Shown here piece after piece: positions 14,701-27,928 of a stretch of 64,000 nt of DNA. Every line of letters starts with the position of its first letter. Positions within the stretch are counted from its first letter, which is position 1. The notes under the pieces are model-generated. The model did no database searches. It had not been told where the DNA came from and saw only the letters and a list, made by a program, of their open reading frames with translations. A program made the translations under genes and the position numbers. Location: the NCBI GenBank assembly GCA_963070105.1, contig OY718806.1, positions 6,717,865-6,781,864 of the forward strand, given 5' to 3'. Origin of the DNA: Litomosoides sigmodontis (taxonomy: Eukaryota > Nematoda > Chromadorea > Rhabditida > Onchocercidae).

Positions 14701-17700
14701 TGTTGAGATATAATCCATCTCTTCGGCTAGTTGATTGAAAAAACATAAAATGTTTGATATTTAAAACAAACACCACCGAACAATCCAATGGGAGACAGTT
14801 TGCAGCACTCAAAGGAAAGAAATACTTTTGCTTTACCGAACAAGTCAGCAGTTATCATCAGTAATTCATCAAAGATCGTACATTTTGGATTGAAACTGGA
14901 TGAATTCGACGACGAGAACAGAACCACTTCTCAGGTGATCATTTGCGCAGCATCGCACAAAGATCCACGAATTCTGCTCAGGAACAATGTCATCACCACC
15001 GATGTACAGACGAAAATAAGGTGCCGCCAATGAACAGAGCAGTAAAAATGGTGTTGACAGAGAAGAGGTGAAAACACGACCTGTGCGGGTGTGGGATCGG
15101 TGGAATGAGAGGGACGATGGCACGCACGGTAGGTATAGCAAGGCGACTCAGGGCGTGCGGGCACACAGAGGGAAGGAAACACTCAGAACAATTGGGTCGC
15201 CGCACATTACAAACAACGCACATCGCGCACTATCAATTTAATTCTCTCCTGGATGTCCGCATTTCGAAGTTAAACAGTCCACATATAAGGTGCACGCATT
15301 TAGACTGCTCTCCTCATCACAATTAATTATATGAGGACAGTTGAAATGAACCATCCCTTCATTTAACCTCTCCCTTTATCACATAATCAATCTCGCTATC
15401 GTTCTCAACCTAACACGTACGTGTGCATGTATTGCACGTAAGCGCATATAGCCTACACATATAATAAGACTGTAAGTTATTGAGATCAAATACGTCACCG
15501 GAATAGATGCAAATCGATATCAGATATTTTTATAGTTAACTTAAAGTTCCATGGATTACTTAATGTAAGTGATCGATTATCTATACTCCAAAATAGTAAA
15601 ATAACACAGTAAAATTTTTTAAAAAGGTAAGTTGCAATAAAACAGAAATTTAAATGAATTGAAAGTTTTTCATTTTTGATATTACAAGTCTGTGAAGGAG
15701 AAAACTCATTTCCAACATGTCATTATCCGGTGCGTTTCATTTAACTGACTTAAGTAAATATGATAGGCACAAATGTTAGTTGTCAAAAAAAAATCCTTTT
15801 CCCATACCATCACAAATAACTCAGTCCCAAACTTATTTATTTTCCGTTGCAGAAGATTGATGAGAATTGACCAGTTTTCTTTATTAGTCCTTCTTGCCAT
15901 TAGTAATCACAACGTCCGTCAGATATGTCTTCCAAATTTCATTGAAATAGTGCTGGCAGTATTTTTAAACCAATTAGGCGGAAGCGAAAAACAACGTGGA
16001 CAAAGTTAGAATGACATAGGAAATGTCAGGAAAAGCATTCCTGCCTCTGATTTGGATAAAAGTGATTTTCATGACAAAATCCGAACGTGAATTAGAAATG
16101 ATTTTGGGATATGCTCAGGCTTTCAGGCCTCCGACTCTCTGAGAAAAGTTTACAATTTCACCACCTTAGGCTATATCAGTAATAACGATTATTGCTATCC
16201 GTGATACGTTTAATGCTAATTCCAATAAAAAGAATGCTTGAGAGATTTGAAGAATGGAGTGATCAGATACTCGGAAACCTGCTTCGCTTACTGGAAACCA
16301 AGTCTACAAGTACCTAATCACTGTTAACAAAATTTCTGTCTAAAATGCAACACAATTCTTCAAAATAATAGCATACGAATGTCATTCCTAAGCGGATATC
16401 TTATTTATGAAGAGAATGCATGAAACAGGGAGAAATTGTCACCGTTAAGTACGCAATATTAAAGGTTCATTTGTGAGTAAAGTGATCATTGTAAAATTTC
16501 ACGACTATCCACAGTTGATTAATTGCAGCATTAAAACTTGCTAAATTACGATTCACTCTATTTACCTGAATTTACAAACAAATACATTGCCATGGAAGTA
16601 AAAATCAAACGATGGATTTTCGAACATCTCTTGCTAAAATTTAAGCCACAAATAAATAGCTAACCTTCCAATTTTCTTTACCTTACATTCTCAAACAAAT
16701 TGTGTGAGTCCAGTAACACATGCAAATCTATTCCTTTCCTCCTACCTCAACCAAATTCGTCCACAAACCATCACATTTTCATTTACTTTGAAATGAGATT
16801 GAAATAGCGAGGTTTTCAAAATAGTATGATGCATTTGTATCACTATTTTTCCTGTGAATCAACTTCGACCCAATCGCTTCCAGAACAATTCCATTGTTCA
16901 ATTAGCGGCAGTAAGATCAACAATGCATCTTTTCAAAGCCTAAGGAAAAGTCTACGTGAATAATAATACCTCCCAAAACTGTCATCAACAACGACTTAAA
17001 GAAATTTGAAAGTAAACGTGGAAGCAAACGTTGAAGCAGCTTTCATCTAACGAAACCCGAAGTATTCATAAAAGATCGTTGTGTTCATTTCACCGTTATC
17101 TCTTTCCACCATCCGGTATCAATACCCGAAAAAAAAGAAGCTTAGCGGTCGTTCAAAGAGATTACGAATGCATGAAGATTCTAGATGCCTTAACGAGGAT
17201 TAACATACATAGTACCACCAAACCCTAGTCCCCTCTCCTGCATAATCGCACTAGTCATGAAATACTTTATTTAAATTGTGATACGGTCACTAATAATGGA
17301 TCAGACTGGCATTGAGAAAGGAATGAATGTATGAAGTATTTTTAAAAAATGATGAAGCCAACTTTTTACAAACATTTTAATAAAGATATGGCACGAGCAA
17401 TACACGTAACGCAAAAATCCGATCAAAGGTCCGTCTCCACTCCGCTTGGCATCGTAATAAATGTGACGACACGACGGTGATTGTTGTACTGTCGCATCCC
17501 ACCATCTCCTCACCTCCACCCCATTCTCTTCTCTCCTCCTCCCTTCAACGAGAACCTTCTTGCCTACCACTCTTTCCCCGTTTTCCATCTCTTTTCCAAT
17601 TTTACCCGTCATCACCTGTCTCCTCCCTCCATATCCTCTGAGCTGAGCTGTAAGCGCGCATCTCCTATCTCATGCGCACAGCTCCCCTCCACTCGACAAC

Positions 17701-20644
17701 ACAACTTCTCCTTTCCATTCTCTCCTTAAACCTACCCCACTCACCCACTCACCGCCCTCCATCAGCCAACCAACCTACCCGGCAATTTCACCCTTGCGGA
17801 TCGAAATTTTCCTTGGCGCTTAATTTGCTAATTTTCGTCTCATCGAACTCCTTACAGAGCACCTTGCTACGAACAGCGGTGAGGCGGTGAAGAACATGAA
17901 CGCGAACGCAAGCGACACTCCATTCCGCTAATGGTAGTTGCGGTTGGTAGCAACGTAGCAACGCGCTTCATAACACAGTTAATGTGTTGGACGGAAAACT
18001 CGACGGCATTGAACTGGCCCTCTTTTTCAGTGTAGAAATTTGATTGCATTGAATCCCATCCTCTCCTTCTTTTTATGCTAATAATTAATTCCATTTATCA
18101 CAAATCCTTCCTTCCACTGAACATCAGAAAGCGCACGAAATGCATTGCATTTCGATTAATTCCATTACAATAAATAAGTGTCGATTTAGTTGAATTTCAG
18201 TGGGAATAAATGAAAAAACTCTGCCGAAATAATACTTGATTTTCGTTTTGCTCTTTTCCCCTTTCCTACTTCACTTCCATGCCCTAAAAGGAGTTGTTAC
18301 AGGCACACTTTCTGATTAACATTCTACTGTGCATGGTGAATTTCTACAAAGTGGTAATAAATTAAATTTTCTACGGAATTTCTACGAAGTGGAAAAAAAA
18401 TGGTAATAATTGCAGTCGCAAACTTCTGTCAAGAATTCGCTAAGGCCACAACATTAGGAATTTGAAAACTTTTAAAATGTTGAGAATCAATTTTGGTCTT
18501 AGAAGGCAGGAATTCGGCGAATGATGCATTTGAATCCTAAGAGAAACTCTCAATCCTTTTAAATGATCTCAGTTCAAATTCAGAACAGCGAACCATAGCA
18601 AGCAACTCAGAATATAAATGCATTCGTTGAAATTGGTGTTGCATGCGTGTCCTCAGACTGTAATTCATACTCTAGCAATGGAAAAACTGAATGTATGAAA
18701 TTAAATACGTTTGTAGTTTTTCCACTTTGCTTGCCTATATATTTTCCTGTTTCTAATTTCAATTCATAACAGTGAACATCAGTGGAATAGCAGAAGATGG
18801 AGAAGTTGTTTCGCAGAAGTTTGGATGAGTTTAAAAGTGAGATGAGATGTAAGGAGATGAAAATAAGGCTTGTGATTCGATATTTTTTAATGCATAAATA
18901 AATCACTTCTCCGGTCTCCTTCACTAATATCTTCCGTTGAATGAGGGAAGCTTCGAGTTTGCCAAATTCTCCTCGTTTAAACAAACGGTATGCAAACTTC
19001 GCACGCTTTCATGAAGTTTTTCGTTTGGCTGATGTTCTTCGAAACTCATGATTATTCATCACGTAGCTCCAGAAAAGGTCCTCGTTCCTCGTTTTCCAAA
19101 TTTCCACCAAAAATACGGTTCACCGAAGAGTAAAAAAATTACGTTTGGCGCAATAAATGGTTATTTTTTCATAATTAATTTTTCTGATAACATCTTGCAA
19201 GTTGCTTAAATAGTTGCTCAATTTAAATTCACTAGTAAATTACCGACGCAGGTTTCACCATTCAGCAAACCTGATAGGATACTTACTTGTCTTTACGGAC
19301 AACATTTTTCGCAAGCCCAGAAGCAAATGCTACGAGGAGAATTCAAGATTTTTTTTGTGAGCAGGTGCCTAATTCTCATTAATACAAGTAACGATGAGAA
19401 AATAGGGCATGAACTCTAGTTGGAGTTACTTATTTATAAGAAATTTCAACTCTACTAGTGATTCCAAAGCATTTTCCATGCGCAGATGGAAAAAGTGATT
19501 AATTACACTGTACATCGAGTAAAGCTTAATGCTAAAGCGCTCAAACCGTGCGCGACATTACATGCTTCTTTTTACAAAAATTTTCATATTACACAGGTTC
19601 AAATATTTGTTTCATAAAACTAATTGTAAAGTATTTTTCGTTGGTATATATTTTAACTCTAACATTGACTAACTTATCACACGATCTCTTAGTGGTTTGA
19701 ATTGAATTGATGCTGTCAAGTATTTCAAAAAATATGACTGCTGCTGCACTTCAACTTTTGAAAAACAACTAAATCAGGAAAGAGAAGTCTGAAAAATTTT
19801 ATTAGATCGATTTAAAAAACTTCCTCATTATTTCTCAGCTGATTTAATCACTTAAAAAGAAATCATAGAAAACAAAACACACCTGCCATAAGATGGCTTA
19901 GAACGAAGCAGTAGTTTTATTTTTAATTAAGTGTTTGAATTCCTCCGATTACAACAAACCAGAATTTAATTGTGCATGAAATATGTAAATTATAAGGTGC
20001 TAAAAATGCGATGTTACTGTTATTTAATTTCAGCCTGATGAAAAACATTTCTTTGCACTTTGTGTTTGGTAGTTTCATCGACTCACTCCTATTACCCTTA
20101 AGTGAGATGATAAATTTGTCCTAAAAGCGGCGTTTCTCACACAGAAATTCATAATGTTAATAGCTAATACTTGTAAAACTTTATGAATTTCCGAGGTTGT
20201 CAACAAAGCTCTGCGAAAGGAGCGTTGCGAAGAGATTCGTTTTGGAAGAGCGCTGCGTTTTGCTTTGCCGGATGCCCCATTTTATACATTTTTTTTATCT
20301 CTTCAGCATTATCTTCCCATTTAAAATTAAAAAAATCTAATAGTACATGATTCAGTGGCCATACACCACTGCGCTTTATCGATTTTTATAAAGGCCTTGT
20401 TTTTATCTTATTTCACTTTTAATTTTTAGCTTCCCCACTTCATGTAATGATGACCTTAATATGATTAAACTTCTTTCACCAAACACTATTGCAGCATTAA
20501 AACTTAGCTTCTTATTGGAAAATTGCGGAAAAAAGTGAAATAACTTTTGTATACAAGGATTTCGAGTTAAAAGATTTCCTGCCACAAAATAGTCAACTGT
20601 TCAAACCTAACTGTAAAAGTACTAAGACAAGGAAAAGGTGTCAC
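11734..20644. other. Gene-free region with GC-rich and pyrimidine-rich islands
   Basis: No gene recognised. The ORFs of 60 to 125 codons have no splice partners or family motifs. Base composition changes noticeably at about 14110..15240 (higher GC, several overlapping open frames on both strands) and at about 17440..17940 (CT-rich on the plus strand). Such islands could be promoter or 5' UTR DNA of eps8, but nothing in the sequence proves it. Confidence 0.45.
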
Positions 20645-21457
<813 letters not shown>

Positions 21458-24400
21458 GGTGCATATTTTTGCCCTTGTATAAAAGTATACATATACATAT
21501 AAAAGCGAAAGGAATGTAGGAAGGAAGTGATGAAGCATCGATAAGTTTGAAGGCAGAAGAATGATAAGGAAGGATAGCATTCGTTTCATTTTAATTCAAC
21601 CAAGCAGAGAGAGCGAAGTCACAAATTTGGAAGAGCCGAACAGGAGAGATATTGGACAGCGAAGAATTCCAAGGAAAGAGGGTGAAAGTGGCTTTTAGTT
21701 TTCGTTTAGTTGATCAGGCGGAATGATGCAAACCACTAGCGCATGTGTATTCGTTTGGGTAAGTGCTGGGGGTTATTCCCTAGAAATAACAAAAAGTTGT
21801 CTTGAATCTCCTCCTTTGCTGCTTCATACCTGTTAGCTGAGCGATCAGTCGATGATAAGACTGGTTTATAATGGATCAAAGAAATACTTAGCATGTGATA
21901 GTTGAAAAAGCTACTTCCCCGTACAATGAAAAACTTCCATGGAATTGAAAAAAACAAAGAACTCTATAAAATATCTAAGCAAAAGGAGAGGGAGAGGGAG
22001 AGAGATCGATCTAGCAAGATGAAGCTACAAATGAGGTTGTATATTAGGAGTTAGCCGCTGTAGAATCCGATCTTACAAGGAACCTAGTCCCTTTTCTGAG
22101 CTTTTTCCTTCTCTTACCATCATCATTTCAACTTGAGTTATTACTGCATTTAAAAGCTTGCATGGCATACTTTTAGCATTTCAGCTGCTCCAAACATCTT
22201 TCTTTTCGCCGTCATCTCTCAAATATTTTTCTCTATCTCTTCTCTGCTCCTCTTCCTCTCTGTCCAGCATTTCAGTCAATGCGCAATGTATTTCGAAGCT
22301 AATTTCTTACTATTAAACCTTCTTGCTTTTCGCGTGTCATTGTCACCACTTCATCTCTCTTATCCATTTTAAAGGACACTAGTGGAAGTGCCTTCGGAAA
22401 TTTTTTTTACTTCGGAGACTTCCAGTTGTAAACTAAGGATAGTAGGTTAGCGATGTTATAGCGTTATTAGAGAATTTGTGAATCAGACTATATAGGTAAC
22501 AAACAATTTTGAATTGGCATGACTACATGGTTCGGTTAGTGATTACTCGTTGTTATGGTATACCTCCCTGGTACAGAATCCAGGCGTATCTTTAAAAAGC
22601 GTAAAGTAATTGATTTTGAAGTTAGTAACTTTGAAGTTCTAAAATTAATTAAAGTGGTAATAGTAATAGTACCGGAAGAAGTGATCGCATAGACCGCAGA
22701 AAATATCTTTTTCTACTACAAGAAAGATACTAACGTCGTTTTTATTCGGGACTGGCGAACCAGAAAAGCTGATAAAAAATTTGTTATCATATCCCTATAT
22801 TAATCAAAGAAGTAAACTAATTAGGCATTGAGTTCTCAAACTTTTGTATCAAAATTTGGCTAAAGAAAATTCCTTAAATTTGGCTAAAGAAAATTCCTTT
22901 TATATCGATTATCCTTTTTTCTATTTTTTCATAAAATATTGTAAAACAAGTAAAGTTTACAGTGCTTTGTTTTTTTTTTTTTAATTTGTTCCCAATGGTC
23001 ACGGTGAAATGCAACACCTTTTTTCCTCAAAGAACTAACTTTCATATTCATGTAGTACAAATAAATCTTCTGGATAGCTTTCGTCACTGATTAATGCTAG
23101 CTATAAATAGAAGGCTGGATGTGTTGCAAAAAAAAAATTAGTCGTAGTTTCGGTTTCTTAGTAATTCGAACGATTTGTAGAAAAAAAAACGTTGCACCAT
23201 CATTTTATGCTGACATTGGAATTTGTTTGATAATCACTATTTAAACAGTAAGTTAAATAAATTCTGGGATGATGTTTAATTGAAAGTGTATGAAATACGG
23301 CATTATTTCTAGGAATATTGTGTAAATGGATCATTCGTCGTAAATAATATAATAGAGTAAAATTTAAGCTTAAATGGAATTCTGTGTGATTTGGCGTACT
23401 ACGCGGGTAGTGTGTTAGAATAAAAATAACAATTATTGCTTCTCATCGTATCATCGCTTTCTCATCCTCCATGGACACATTGCAATAAACAATATTTAAC
23501 TAATTTTGTTTAGCTCTTACAATTATTCCGAACAAATGGGTAACAATGTCGTCTTCCTAGAAGGTGATACATATTAGTAATAAGTAATGTGGAAATATTT
23601 GCAGTTTTTCAGGAAATCCTCAATGATTTAACCCATTCGAGAAAAGCTGGGAAGAAGAAAAAGACATCTTAGGATGTAATTTGTTTTTTTTGTTAGGATG
23701 TAATTTAGAAATTAGTTGTTTTCATTCCTATCATTGGAAAGTAAGCAGACGTGAGTACAATATTTTTGAAGTGAAAGGTGGAAGAAAGCAGTACAAAACT
23801 CTGTTTTTTTCTTCCATTTTGATATTGCACTCAGCGCTTGTTCATTACGCTAATAAATCATTCATTTCCATTTACAAAAAAAAACCTTAGTAAGCATACT
23901 GTTTATTAATTCCATCCAATATGCCACATTTTCGAAGTGCCATAAATTTTGAGCTTCCATCTTTGCGCACTTTAAACCTTCGTCTTATTTTGATTTCACG
24001 ACTTTGTCAAATCACCTTCCTGAAACTATATCTCTTTCAAGAATTTTCGCATGTTCATAGTTTGGACGCTTTTTTTCTTATCTTAAAATAATTAAAAATT
24101 GAATATTTTTCAAATTCCGTAGCAAATATCTGCTTTTTCACTAGTAAGTACATTTTAATAAAATATTTTAGCACTTGTTTGAAATGATCACATGAGCCAC
24201 ATTAAATATTAATTACCGCGAAGTTCATATGAAAGTGAGATAAAAAACAGTGATTAAGTGTTAGCTTTATTCCGTAATGCTCAGAGTTAATCGTAGGGAT
24301 CATATAGGATTTGATTTAGTGTTAAGCCTTACTTCCATTTCTTTCCACTTCCCACTTCAAACGAGACGAGAGCTGTACACACATAGTTAGAAGGAATTTT

Positions 24401-27400
24401 TCATTGTTCCATTTTTTAAAAGTAATTTTTGCAAGAATTTCTCAATTCGGTTATTTTGAATGCATTTCATGCATTTTCAATGAAATATTACACTTTCGAA
24501 AAAACTGCATAACTTTCAATTTCCCCTGAGTTCTTAATCCTATAATTTATAAAATTTTCTGCTTCGAAGACATTTATGGGATTTGCAATAACAAAAGAAT
24601 TGCTGTGTGTGGGTGATAATGAAACAAATAAAATTGACCATCAAAGAGAAAATTTACGCAGAATTTTAGACCATTTCATTTTTGGTAGAAGTCCTCCTCA
24701 GCCGGTCCTTTCGATCGCTGCAATAAACATGATGGATATGCCCAAACTGCTATTTCAATATCTAAAGTCTTTTATTGACACGACGCTGATTGCAATTCCT
24801 GAACTACGCTTTATGCTTTATCCACATTACACAAAAATCTATCCATATAAAAAGCGATTTATTAGGCGCCTTAAATCAGCTTGTTTAAAAATTCATGTTT
24901 ATTTTGATTCACTAATATTTTATTTTCCTCCCATAAAGCTTAAGCAAACGAATCGTTGCTGAGAATCGATAGGAACAGTAACTGTGGATATTCAGGAAAA
25001 ATTGAGGATGATTGAAGTTTAAATTAAGTGTAACATGTATCGTATTTTGCGAAAGTAAAGAGAAATTTTTAAATTAGGAAAAAATGCCTGTAATTAGACT
25101 TAAAAGGCGGAATTTGTAAAATCAAGAAATGTTTATATCTACCTACTTTTAATTATAAGCCGATAATAATGAATGCATTCCTCATATTTGCACTGAGAGA
25201 AATATTGAAGTAAGTTTTCATCACTTCATCATCCTAAAGCAGTAGCCTGCAGAATGCGTAAATAAATATACTTTTACGTGTTGTGTACCAGCTGCTAGTA
25301 CCAGCTCTGTGTGTCTGAGCATGCATGCTTAATAAATATTTCAAATGAAGTTAAAGATATGTTTCCAGCAGTTTAAACGAATATTTATCTGCTTTTATTG
25401 ATTATGTTTTTAACCGATCAGTGGCTATGTTTTGTTTAATTACCTTCCAAAGTACTTTATTTGCAGTCCTTCAACACTTACCATTTTCATATAGGCACCT
25501 GTCCCATCACACGTATTATTTACCTTGAGAAGCCAACATTTGAAGCATTTTAAGCCAGCTCGCTTTATTCTTGAAAAACATGGAAATCTTTGCTAAAATT
25601 TAAAATTCCGATTCAAATATTTCCAAAACAAACAACTGAAACAATAAAGGTGACATAGTTAAAATTTAGTGATACTACAGTAATGAGTTGAAAAACAAAA
25701 CTGATAATTTGATGTGAGGTTGAGTGGTTTACTGACGTAAGCTTGTGTAAATTTCAGTTTTTAGAGGCTTGCACTGTTATAGCGTATCTTATCTACCGGT
25801 TTTACCACTAGGAAAAAGTTTGTGCGTTTTGAAAACAATTTAGTTCAAATAGCCGGTGGAACATAAAATTGATATTGTGATTTGTGAAATTTGATTTCAG
25901 AGAATGAAATATTGGAGTTGGAATAGAAGTGTGACATGAATAAAATTTTATATTTGTAGAGATTTTAAAAAATTTGGCTCATTTATTTTTATTTGGTTTT
26001 TTTCGAACTCAAATTTTGTATAAAAATAACATTTGTCAGCAAATGAGAATTGTTTAGTTTTCTAAAGATTGTGCTCTGTACCTCTCAGAGGAAATGATTC
26101 GCTGATTAGCTTGTTTAATTGCAGAGATATTTGACAGTTTCATCTCAAGCAATTTAATAAGTAACGATGAAAGCTCCTGAATGCTTAGTGATTCAGACAG
26201 CTGTCCTCTATTCATTATACCTGTATTCCTTTCACTTATTTCCGTCCTTACCCCTGCTACTCTCTTGCCTCTTCGTTTCTTTTTAGGTTTTTACATTTTT
26301 CCAGGTTTGGAGAATTTGTTTACTTTAATTTTTACACTTCGGACACTCTTGATATTTCTGATTTCTCCTCTTTTCCATCTGAAATCCTCCCCCTTACTGC
26401 TCCACTTTCACAGTTTTCTAATGTTACCCTCCAGAGTATCGAGTTCTTCTTCAGACCAGCTGCCGATGTTGTAGCGCGTTGTTACGCAATATGTGCAGGT
26501 TGTTTAATAGAAAACGTTGAGTTAAAATAGCGTCTGAGTCAAAGATTTCTGATGCGTTGTTTCATGCGAAATAATCGATATAAAATAATCGGGCGTTTTT
26601 CTTTTTTGATTTCACTGTTTGATCAGGTAGTTGTGTCGATCTTGACATCTTCACTTGAGCATCACTTATATTTGAGAGTTTCTTTGGTCACATATGTGAA
26701 AGCACTGCAAGCATAACTTTATTTAGCTAGAACAAATTACAAACCAAAGTTTGTAATATTTTCCCATCGTCATTTGTTGTTTAGATAACGCTTTCATATA
26801 GAATAATCGTGGTGAAGAAAAACATATGTCATTTGTTTTCAATTATTTCGAAACTTTCTTTTTATTTTAAATTTCTAAAATTTCGTAGATTTAAAAACAT
26901 ATCACAAATAACGGTATCTACACTTTTCAAGAACGGGTTGATTCATTATCAATGTTTGACTATTAGCGTGTTTTCCCCAAGTTAATTGAATCTCGTAGGT
27001 TTTAATCTAATTAAATCTGAAAGTATTTCATTATTAACCGATGTAATTTTCGTTAGGATAATAAACTTTTTTTGAAGAGTTTATCTGCAAGAAGTAATTT
27101 ACTGATTCTAGGCTTACCCATGATGCTTTGGAAACCATAACGCCTTGTAAAGTTGAATTGAAAAATTTAATTTGACAACTCACGATTTATCGCATTATTT
27201 TCTTTTGATAAAAAAATTTTGAGAAATTAGGATGAAATTTCATTTCGTAAAGTTGTTGTTATTGCAAAAAAAAAAACTTCAGGGCTAGCTCAACGTATTT
27301 GGGGCAACTTTATTTACGCTTCGTGAAATCTTCGACCCCTCGTTATTTACCACTACAATTAACTTCGCTGATTCGTGTGCCATAAATTGACTAATTACTG

Positions 27401-27875
27401 AGAATTACTGGAAAAATAACTACTACAAATTGTAAAAGGCTTTGTTCATTGATTTGAATCAGATTTGCTGTTGACAAATTACGTGAAGTAAAATGTCTCT
27501 TCAATACATTTCACTATTTTTCACTATGGACACTTATTGAATATGGTGCAAATGAGTGGCACTTTCTTATGTTTCTATTCATTTTCCTGAAATTGCCGGC
27601 AATAGTAGGTAAGTCATTTTTTAAGAATTAAATCCTAGTCAAAACATGTAATTAACTCAACTAAAAAATTCGTGTTCATGGAATTCAAGAAACGGAAAGC
27701 ATCTGCTGGATGAGCGATGCGTTGACAATATCTCAGCTTAGTTGGTGCGAAGTTAGTACTTTTTAACTTGTGAATAATTTATTTTCAATTTAATTACTGC
27801 TTTCCTGATATTACCTTCACTATTGCATTCTTCACTTCATACCATTCATTAAGTCTTACAAAAGATTAGCAGGAA
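21458..27875. other. Gene-free region upstream of the GPCR
   Basis: AT-rich DNA without a supported gene. It contains a short GAGAGG tract near 21985..22004, a perfect 24-bp tandem duplication at 22852..22899, and a 128-codon ORF at 24576..24962 (plus) with no known motif and no clear splice or promoter support. The last part is likely promoter and 5' intron of the GPCR gene. Confidence 0.45.
22852..22899. repeat. Perfect 24-bp tandem duplication
   Basis: Two identical adjacent copies of a 24-base unit beginning aaatttggctaaag and ending attcctt, at 22852..22875 and 22876..22899. Confidence 0.95.
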
Positions 27876-27884
27876 ATATTTCAG
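27876..27884 (+). other. 3' splice acceptor before the GPCR start
   Basis: atatttcag matches the nematode acceptor consensus and lies 43 bases before the GPCR start codon. It could be a spliced-leader trans-splice site or the end of a 5' UTR intron; sequence alone cannot tell which. Confidence 0.5.
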
Positions 27885-27889
27885 GTAGC

Positions 27890-27928
27890 ATGGGGCAAAT
27901 TCGGAAAGAAGACAAAGAAACCCTGTAA
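27890..27928 (+). promoter_or_regulatory. 12-codon upstream ORF overlapping the GPCR start
   Basis: The first ATG after the acceptor opens a 12-codon frame (MGQIRKEDKETL). Its TAA stop at 27926..27928 shares its last A with the ATG at 27928..27930 (taatg). This geometry is typical of termination-reinitiation control. That the ATG is in the mature leader depends on the acceptor call. Confidence 0.5.

Noticed and set aside
14108..15223. Cluster of overlapping frames on both strands
   Set aside because: Higher GC content lowers stop frequency in all frames. None has a known motif or phase-matched exon partner.
18607..18984. 125-codon minus-strand frame
   Set aside because: No motif, no splice context and ordinary AT-rich composition.
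26181..26474. 97-codon hydrophobic frame
   Set aside because: Pyrimidine-rich DNA with few stops gives Leu/Phe/Ser frames by chance.
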